Position numbers and translations under genes: made by a program. Under the pieces are notes generated by a model. That model saw nothing but the letters and a program-made list of their open reading frames with translations, did no database searches and had not been told where the DNA came from. A stretch of 19,667 bases of DNA, taken from the NCBI GenBank assembly GCA_038200435.1, contig JBBPXY010000021.1, positions 1 to 19,667 of the forward strand, read 5' to 3'. Numbering within the stretch: position 1 is the first letter of the stretch; each line of letters starts with the position of its first letter. This document shows, piece after piece, positions 13,762-19,667 of the stretch. The stretch comes from JBBPXY01 sp038200435 (GTDB taxonomy: Bacteria > Actinomycetota > Thermoleophilia > Solirubrobacterales > Solirubrobacteraceae).

Positions 13762-14630
13762 GCACGGGTACGGCCCAGATCATCGACGGGAAAGCCATCG
13801 CCGCCGAGGTGCGCGCGGAGGTAGCCGAGGATGTACGAACCTTCGTCGCCGAGCACGGCCGCGCCCCCGGGCTCGCAACCGTGCTGGTTGGCGACGATCC
13901 CGCTTCGGCCGTCTACATCGGCGGCAAGATACGTGCATGCGCGGAGGTCGGGATTGACTCGTTCCATCACGCCCTGCCGGCCGACACCTCCCACGATGAC
14001 ACCGCCCGGCTCATCGCCCGGCTGAATACCGACAGGGCGGTCAGCGGGATCCTCCTCCAACTGCCAGTTCCGGAGCCGCTCGACGGGTCCGCGCTCACTG
14101 GGCTGGTCGACCCCGACAAGGATGTCGACGGGCTGACGCCGGTCAGCGCCGGGCGGCTCGCGCAGGGGAGGCCGGGACTGCGCTCGTGCACACCTTCCGG
14201 GGTGATCGAACTGCTCGATCGCTACGACGTGGAGCTCGAGGGGGCGGACGCGGTCGTGGTCGGCCGCTCCGACCTCGTCGGCAAGCCGATCGCCGCCTTG
14301 CTTTTGGCCCGGAACGCGACTGTCACTACATGCCATTCCCGTACGCGCAACCTGGCGGACGTCTGTCGCCGCGCCGACGTCCTGATCGCCGCGGCCGGGG
14401 TGCCGCGGCTGGTCAAGGGCGATTGGGTCAAGCCCGGCGCGGCGGTCATCGACGTCGGCATGCACCGGCTCGACGAGGGGCTGGTCGGCGACGTCGACTT
14501 CGAGGCGGCGAGCGAGCGAGCGAGCGTGATCACCCCGGTGCCCGGTGGAGTGGGACCGATGACGATCGCGATGCTGCTGCGCAACACGGTGACGGCGGCG
14601 CGCGGACTTTTCACCTGCACGCCGGACTAA
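13758..14630 (+). CDS. folD: Bifunctional methylene-THF dehydrogenase/cyclohydrolase
   Basis: A 290-residue FolD that interconverts 5,10-methylene-THF and 10-formyl-THF using NADP in one-carbon metabolism. The active-site Y53 and K57 lie in YIGGKIRACAEVGI. LLQLPVP and DPDKDVDG near residues 98-125 are the usual folate-site segments. VVGRSDLVGKP begins the NADP-binding Rossmann part, and PVPGGVGPMT is the C-terminal signature. Length is standard. The start ATG overlaps the pcrA stop as ATGA, with no Shine-Dalgarno of its own, so translation depends on coupling to the helicase. A TAA stop follows, and the next gene has its own strong Shine-Dalgarno. Confidence 0.96.
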   Translation: MSTGTAQIIDGKAIAAEVRAEVAEDVRTFVAEHGRAPGLATVLVGDDPASAVYIGGKIRACAEVGIDSFHHALPADTSHDDTARLIARLNTDRAVSGILLQLPVPEPLDGSALTGLVDPDKDVDGLTPVSAGRLAQGRPGLRSCTPSGVIELLDRYDVELEGADAVVVGRSDLVGKPIAALLLARNATVTTCHSRTRNLADVCRRADVLIAAAGVPRLVKGDWVKPGAAVIDVGMHRLDEGLVGDVDFEAASERASVITPVPGGVGPMTIAMLLRNTVTAARGLFTCTPD

Positions 14631-14678
14631 GGAGTACGGTTCGACTCAGCAGAGCCGAGGAGCTACGAGAGGAGCAGG

Positions 14679-15356
14679 ATGAACTTTGATCACCGCAGGC
14701 TGAGGTTCGGCGAGCTGATCGCCGGCGTGAGTGGATTCGTGCTGTTCGTGTCGCTGTTCCTGTCGTGGTACGGGATCAGCATCAAGTTCCTGGGAGCCGG
14801 CGTAAGTGCCAACTTCAGCGCCTGGGACGCGTTCAGCCTGATCGCGATCGTCTTGTTCCTCGTCTCTGTCGTGGCGATGGGCCTCGCGATGATGAAGGCG
14901 CTCGGACAGAAGGTGGCGCTACCGATCGCGCCGAGCGTCGTGACCGCGGCCCTGGGTGCGCTGGCCGTGATCCTGATCCTCTTCCGCCTGCTCGTGCATC
15001 CCGCCGACCACCTCAGCTTGCAGTACGGCATCTTCATCGGCCTGCTGGCGGCTATCGGCGTGCTCGTCGGCGGCTACCAGTTGATGCGCGAGGAGGGCAC
15101 TACGCTCGAAGACGCGAAGGCCCAGGCCAACGCGGCCGTGTCGGCCCGCGGTGGGAACGGCCCGGCGTCGTCGGGGCCGTCTGCAGGCACGGGGGTGCCC
15201 TCGTCTTCAACGACGTCGACCGCGCCCGCCCCGACCCCGCCACCCGTGGCGCCTCCGCCCCCGCCACCGGTAGCGCCCACGCCGCCTCCCGCGGACCCAG
15301 CCCCCGGCTCAGGCAGCACCGAGTCCCCGCCGCCTCCCCCGGCACAGGGAGTCTGA
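14679..15356 (+). CDS. Four-helix membrane protein with Pro-rich tail
   Basis: A 225-residue protein with four membrane helices, at about residues 12-33, 48-73, 80-106 and 113-136, then a linker and a low-complexity tail (180-225) of Pro, Ala, Ser and Thr. I do not know a named function. It shares SAWxAF before helix 2, an LxRLLV motif ending helix 3 and a closing (M/L)R(E/D)EG with the next gene, so the two are tandem paralogues. GAGAGGAG before the ATG is the clearest Shine-Dalgarno in the window. The tail is probably extracytoplasmic or cytoplasmic disordered sequence and could be a wall or protein contact; topology is not certain. It stands between folD and gatC. Confidence 0.8.
   Translation: MNFDHRRLRFGELIAGVSGFVLFVSLFLSWYGISIKFLGAGVSANFSAWDAFSLIAIVLFLVSVVAMGLAMMKALGQKVALPIAPSVVTAALGALAVILILFRLLVHPADHLSLQYGIFIGLLAAIGVLVGGYQLMREEGTTLEDAKAQANAAVSARGGNGPASSGPSAGTGVPSSSTTSTAPAPTPPPVAPPPPPPVAPTPPPADPAPGSGSTESPPPPPAQGV
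15210..15345 (+). repeat. Pro-rich low-complexity coding tract
   Basis: Repeated CCG/CCC/GCC/CCT codons encode runs such as APTPPPVAPPPPPPVAPTPPP in the tail of the upstream membrane protein. The tract includes near-repeats of the PPPVAP unit. It is prone to slippage and sequencing error, which matters for the frame problem just downstream. Confidence 0.65.
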
Positions 15357-15455
15357 GCTGCCGGTCGTCTCACCCGGCCACTCCCGCCGCGGCGCACCCG
15401 GGGAGACGGTCGCCGCGGTCTGCGGGGGCCTCCTGCTCGCCGACGAGTTCCTCCC

Positions 15456-15845
15456 GTGGTACCGGGCGGGATCGCCCGCTCGGTCAGCGCGTGGCAGGCG
15501 TTCGGAGTCGTCGATGTGCTCCTCGCGCTGCTCGCCATAGGCGCGCTCCTGCTCGCGGTGGTCGCGCTTCGCCGCGCGTCGGTGGCGATGTCGGTAGCGG
15601 GACGGGTGCTCATGTCTCTTCTGGGCATCGTCGTCGCAGTGATCCTGATCGTCAGGCTCCTCGTCGGGACACCGGGCGGGCTCGGGCACGATCACGTCTC
15701 CACCGCGGTCTGGGCCTGGGTGGGTCTGGCGCTCACGCTCGGGTTGGTCGTGAGCGCGCTGGCCGCCCTGCGCGACGAGGGCCTGCCGCGCGAGGGTCGC
15801 GCCGAGCCCGCCGCCGTGCCCAAGCGTCCGGCCCCGATCGCCTGA
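15456..15845 (+). CDS. Truncated paralogue of the preceding membrane protein
   Basis: A 129-residue frame from GTG with three membrane helices, at about residues 17-40, 46-68 and 82-105. It lines up with helices 2-4 of the upstream gene: SAWQAF versus SAWDAF, LIVRLLV versus LILFRLLV, and LRDEG versus MREEG. The expected first helix is found upstream in a different frame (15400-15465: GETVAAVCGGLL, then LPWY), without any start codon in that frame. Either a base is missing (mutation or sequencing error) and the real gene is longer, or the gene is degraded and starts at this internal GTG. No Shine-Dalgarno supports the GTG. Function is unknown. Confidence 0.55.
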   Translation: MVPGGIARSVSAWQAFGVVDVLLALLAIGALLLAVVALRRASVAMSVAGRVLMSLLGIVVAVILIVRLLVGTPGGLGHDHVSTAVWAWVGLALTLGLVVSALAALRDEGLPREGRAEPAAVPKRPAPIA

Positions 15846-15864
15846 CGAGGCCAGTCCGCGCCGC

Positions 15865-15870
15865 TACGAT
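15865..15870 (+). promoter_or_regulatory. Candidate -10 box (TACGAT) for gatCAB
   Basis: TACGAT ends 6 nt before the gatC GTG, so the gatCAB message would start at or near the start codon. No -35 and no Shine-Dalgarno are visible. Confidence 0.4.
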
Positions 15871-15876
15871 CGCCGC

Positions 15877-16161
15877 GTGATCGACCGCGCACAGGTGACG
15901 CACGTCGCTCGGCTGGCGCGACTCGAGCTCACCGAGGAGGAGATCGAGCGCATGACGCGCGAGCTCTCGGCCGTGCTCGACCACGTCGAGAAGGTCACCG
16001 AGCTCGACCTCGAGGGGGTCCCGCCCACATCCCACGTGGTCGACGTGGTCAACGCGCTGCGGCCCGACGAGCCGCGCGCCTCGCTTCCTCGCGAAGCTGC
16101 CCTGGCGTCGGCGCCCGACGCGGCGGACGAGGGCTTCCGCGTGCCGAGCCCAGGCGCGTGA
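15877..16161 (+). CDS. gatC: Glu-tRNA(Gln) amidotransferase subunit C
   Basis: A 94-residue GatC, the small subunit that stabilises GatA-GatB. The family pattern VTHVARLARLELTEEEIERM and LDHVEKVTELDLEGVPPTSHV is complete, with the C-terminal R.D...SL...ALA.AP. segment and the final GF.VP typical of the family. The GTG start lies 6 nt behind a TACGAT box. The stop TGA overlaps the gatA start GTG (GTGA), so gatC and gatA are coupled. Length is normal. Confidence 0.95.
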   Translation: MIDRAQVTHVARLARLELTEEEIERMTRELSAVLDHVEKVTELDLEGVPPTSHVVDVVNALRPDEPRASLPREAALASAPDAADEGFRVPSPGA

Positions 16162-17587
16162 GCGAGCTGATCGACCTCAGCGCCGCCGCTGCGGCCGCGG
16201 GGGTGCAGGCCGGCGATGTCGACCCGGAAGAGCTGTTCGAGGCCTACCGCGATCGCGCGGCCCGTGACGATCTCGGTGCGTTCACGTGGGTCGCCGAAGA
16301 GGCGCCGGCCTCCCACGGCGCACATGAACGTCCGCTCGCCGGCGTGCCGCTAGGTGTCAAGGACCTCTTCTGTACGACGGGAATACCGAGCCAGGCCGGA
16401 TCGAAGATCCTCGAGGGCTACCGGCCTCCGTACACCGCCACGGTCGTGCGGCAGCTCGAAGAGGCCGGCGCGAGGGTCCTCGGCAAGACCAACCAGGACG
16501 AGTTCGCTATGGGGTCCTCCAACGAGAACTCGGCGTTCGGTCCGGTGCTCAACCCCTGGGACCGCGATCGGGTCCCCGGGGGCTCCTCAGGCGGCAGTGC
16601 CGCGGCCGTCGCCGCCGGGCTCGTGCCGTGGGCGCTCGGCACCGATACGGGGGGCTCGATCCGGCAGCCGGCTTCGCTGTGCGGCATCGTCGGGCTGAAG
16701 CCGACCTACGGCTCGGTCTCGCGCTACGGGATGATCGCGTTTGCCTCCTCGCTCGACCAGGCCGGCCCGCTCACCCGCGACGTAAGGGACGCCGCGCTGC
16801 TCTTCCGCCACATGGTCGGTCAGGACCCGTGCGACTCGACCTCGCTCGCGTACCCCGAGGGGGTGCGCCTTCCTGAGCGCGAGGACCTGCGCGGAATACG
16901 CCTCGGCGTGCCCGAGGAGCTCACCCGCAGCGAGGAGGGAGGAGAGATCGAGCCGGGCGTCCTGGCTTCCTTCCACGAGAGCCTCGCGCGCGCGCAGGAG
17001 CTCGGGGCGACCGTCGAGCCATGCCGCCTGCCGCACGCGCCGCACGCGCTGTCGGCTTACTACCTGATCGCCCCCGCCGAGGCCTCGTCGAACCTCGCGC
17101 GCTTCGACGGCGTGCGCTACGGCCTCCGCGTCGAGGGCGACGACGGGCTGGCGGGCATGTACACCGCGACCCGGGCCGCCGGCTTCGGCGACGAGGTCAA
17201 GCGCCGCATCATGCTCGGTACCTACGCACTGTCCTCGGGCTACTACGACGCCTACTACGGCACGGCCCTGAAGGTCAGGACGAAGATCTCCGAGGACTTC
17301 TCCGCGGCGTTCGAGCGCTTCGACTTCGTCGTCACACCGACCAGCCCGACGGTCGCCTTCCGCCTGGGAGAGAAGACCGGTGATCCGCTCTCGATGTACC
17401 TCAACGACTTCTGCACCGTTCCGATGTCGCTGGCGGGAATCCCGGCGATCTCGATCCCGAACGGCCTGAGCGACGGACTACCGACAGGCTTCCAGATCGC
17501 GGGGCCGGCCTTCAGCGAGAACCGGCTGCTCGACGTGGCACACGCACTCGAGAAGTCGATCGGGTTCGACGGGAGCGCGGCGCGCCG

Positions 17588-17591
<4 letters not shown>
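16158..17591 (+). CDS. gatA: Glu-tRNA(Gln) amidotransferase subunit A
   Basis: A 477-residue amidase-signature enzyme that releases ammonia from glutamine and passes it to GatB for amidation of Glu-tRNA(Gln). The Ser-cisSer-Lys triad is intact: K68 in GVPLGVKDLF, S143 in PGGSSGGSAAA and S167 in GTDTGGSIRQPAS. The spacing (99 between Lys and nucleophile Ser, 24 between the Sers) equals that of the S. aureus GatA. The C-terminal part (LAGIPAISIPNG, then PTGFQIAGP) is also standard. The start is a GTG inside the gatC stop, and its own stop overlaps the gatB start in the same way, so the three subunits are likely made in step. Confidence 0.97.
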
Positions 17592-19039
<1,448 letters not shown>

Positions 19040-19043
19040 GGGC

Positions 19044-19667
19044 ATGAAGGCATACGGCTCCCGCCTGGCGGTGTCGATCGCGGCGATCGTGCTGGCGGGC
19101 GCGATCTGCGCGGTCGCGCTCGCCGCACACGCCGATCGCGACGTCGCCTACAAGCGCACGTCAGCCGGGTCGCTCAGGTTGGACGTCTACCGGCCGGCCG
19201 GCTTCCACGGCCCCCGCCCCGCGGTCCTGCTGTTCCACGGTGGCGGCTGGAACTCCGGCGACAAGGCTGAGCTCGCTGACGAGGGCCGACGCCTTGCCCG
19301 GCTCGGCTACGTCGCCCTCTCGGTCAACTACCGCCTCGAACCTCCCGCACCTTTCCCGGCGACGATCCTCGACGCACTCAGCGCCGTGCGCTGGGTCCGG
19401 CGCCACGCGCACGGGTTGAACGTCGACCCGACCCGGCTCGGGGCCCTGGGCAGCTCTGCCGGAGGCAACCTCGCCGCGCTCCTCGCCACCATGGGCCAGG
19501 GAAGCTGGAGGCATGGCAACCGCTTGAGGGTCGCCGTGTCCTACTCCGGGGTGATGGACTTGAGCTACCGCAGCCGGTCTTCGGCGACGCCTGCTTACTA
19601 CCTCGGATGCAGCCCGCAGCAGTGCCCCAGCCGCTACGCGTACGCCTCGCCGATGCACCACGTCGAC
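19044..19667 (+). CDS. Alpha/beta-hydrolase (lipase/esterase-like), partial
   Basis: The first 208 residues of a protein that runs off the end of the window. The N-terminus has a hydrophobic segment (about 8-29, ending AAHA) that is either a signal peptide or a membrane anchor, so the enzyme is likely exported. The rest matches the hormone-sensitive-lipase and carboxylesterase type: oxyanion HGGGW at 65-69, VNYRLEP at 94-100 and nucleophile S138 in GSSAGGN. The Asp and His of the triad would lie beyond the window end. The substrate cannot be predicted. The ATG starts 4 nt after the gatB stop, with GAGG very close to it; a GTG at residue 10 is an alternative start. It may be cotranscribed with gatCAB, though it has no obvious link to tRNA charging. 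Confidence 0.85.
   Translation, partial: MKAYGSRLAVSIAAIVLAGAICAVALAAHADRDVAYKRTSAGSLRLDVYRPAGFHGPRPAVLLFHGGGWNSGDKAELADEGRRLARLGYVALSVNYRLEPPAPFPATILDALSAVRWVRRHAHGLNVDPTRLGALGSSAGGNLAALLATMGQGSWRHGNRLRVAVSYSGVMDLSYRSRSSATPAYYLGCSPQQCPSRYAYASPMHHVD

Noticed and set aside
14765..15880. Plus-strand frame of 371 codons across both membrane genes
   Set aside because: It is out of frame with both hydrophobic proteins, is Arg/Pro-rich and reads like an off-frame translation.

Overview
The window is a GC-rich chromosomal segment from a bacterium that reads as an actinobacterium. Signs are GTG starts, stop/start overlaps of the ATGA/GTGA type, very short 5' leaders, and strong C/G bias at third codon positions. 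The gene content (PcrA-FolD-two small membrane proteins-GatCAB, a queuosine-salvage enzyme, a GH6-like secreted protein) makes me favour class Thermoleophilia (Solirubrobacterales-like). That lineage call is inference, not something I could test.

Layout. (1) 1-3460: nfo (endonuclease IV, minus strand) sits back to back with gltX (glutamyl-tRNA synthetase), with only 12 nt between start codons; a regulator with an HD/HDOD domain fused to a LuxR-type helix-turn-helix follows. (2) 3474-4261: a VanZ-like membrane protein (minus) diverges from an Rrf2-family regulator that lacks cysteines. (3) 4262-5968: a loosely packed accessory patch. It holds two unrecognised small genes, a small membrane-protein ORF and two decayed phage pieces: a minus-strand remnant of a terminase large subunit and a plus-strand remnant of a tyrosine recombinase. 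I read it as the residue of an old prophage or integrative element. (4) 5969-8178: a DUF2269-like membrane protein, then cysK and cysE, the two enzymes that make cysteine from serine. (5) 8175-10414: a Qng1-type queuosine salvage protein (minus), divergent from a secreted GH6-like protein with altered catalytic positions. (6) 10468-15845: PcrA/UvrD helicase interrupted by a 374-residue intein, folD coupled to it, and two tandem paralogous membrane proteins, the second apparently missing its first membrane segment through a frame disruption. (7) 15877-19667: gatC-gatA-gatB with overlapping stops and starts, followed by an alpha/beta-hydrolase gene that runs off the window.

How the genes fit together: GltX plus GatCAB imply that Gln-tRNA(Gln) is made by the indirect route (mischarging with Glu, then amidation). 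CysE and CysK form a two-step cysteine pathway, and the nearby Rrf2 protein is a plausible but unproven regulator. Nfo and PcrA are DNA repair functions.

Most unusual items: the PcrA intein, whose centre has no recognisable LAGLIDADG motif but shows a GIY-YIG-like pattern; the phage remnants; the HD-LuxR fusion with an intact metal-binding set; and a recurrent TAnnnT box 6-12 nt before start codons that suggests leaderless transcription. I saw no rRNA, tRNA, CRISPR array or intact insertion sequence.
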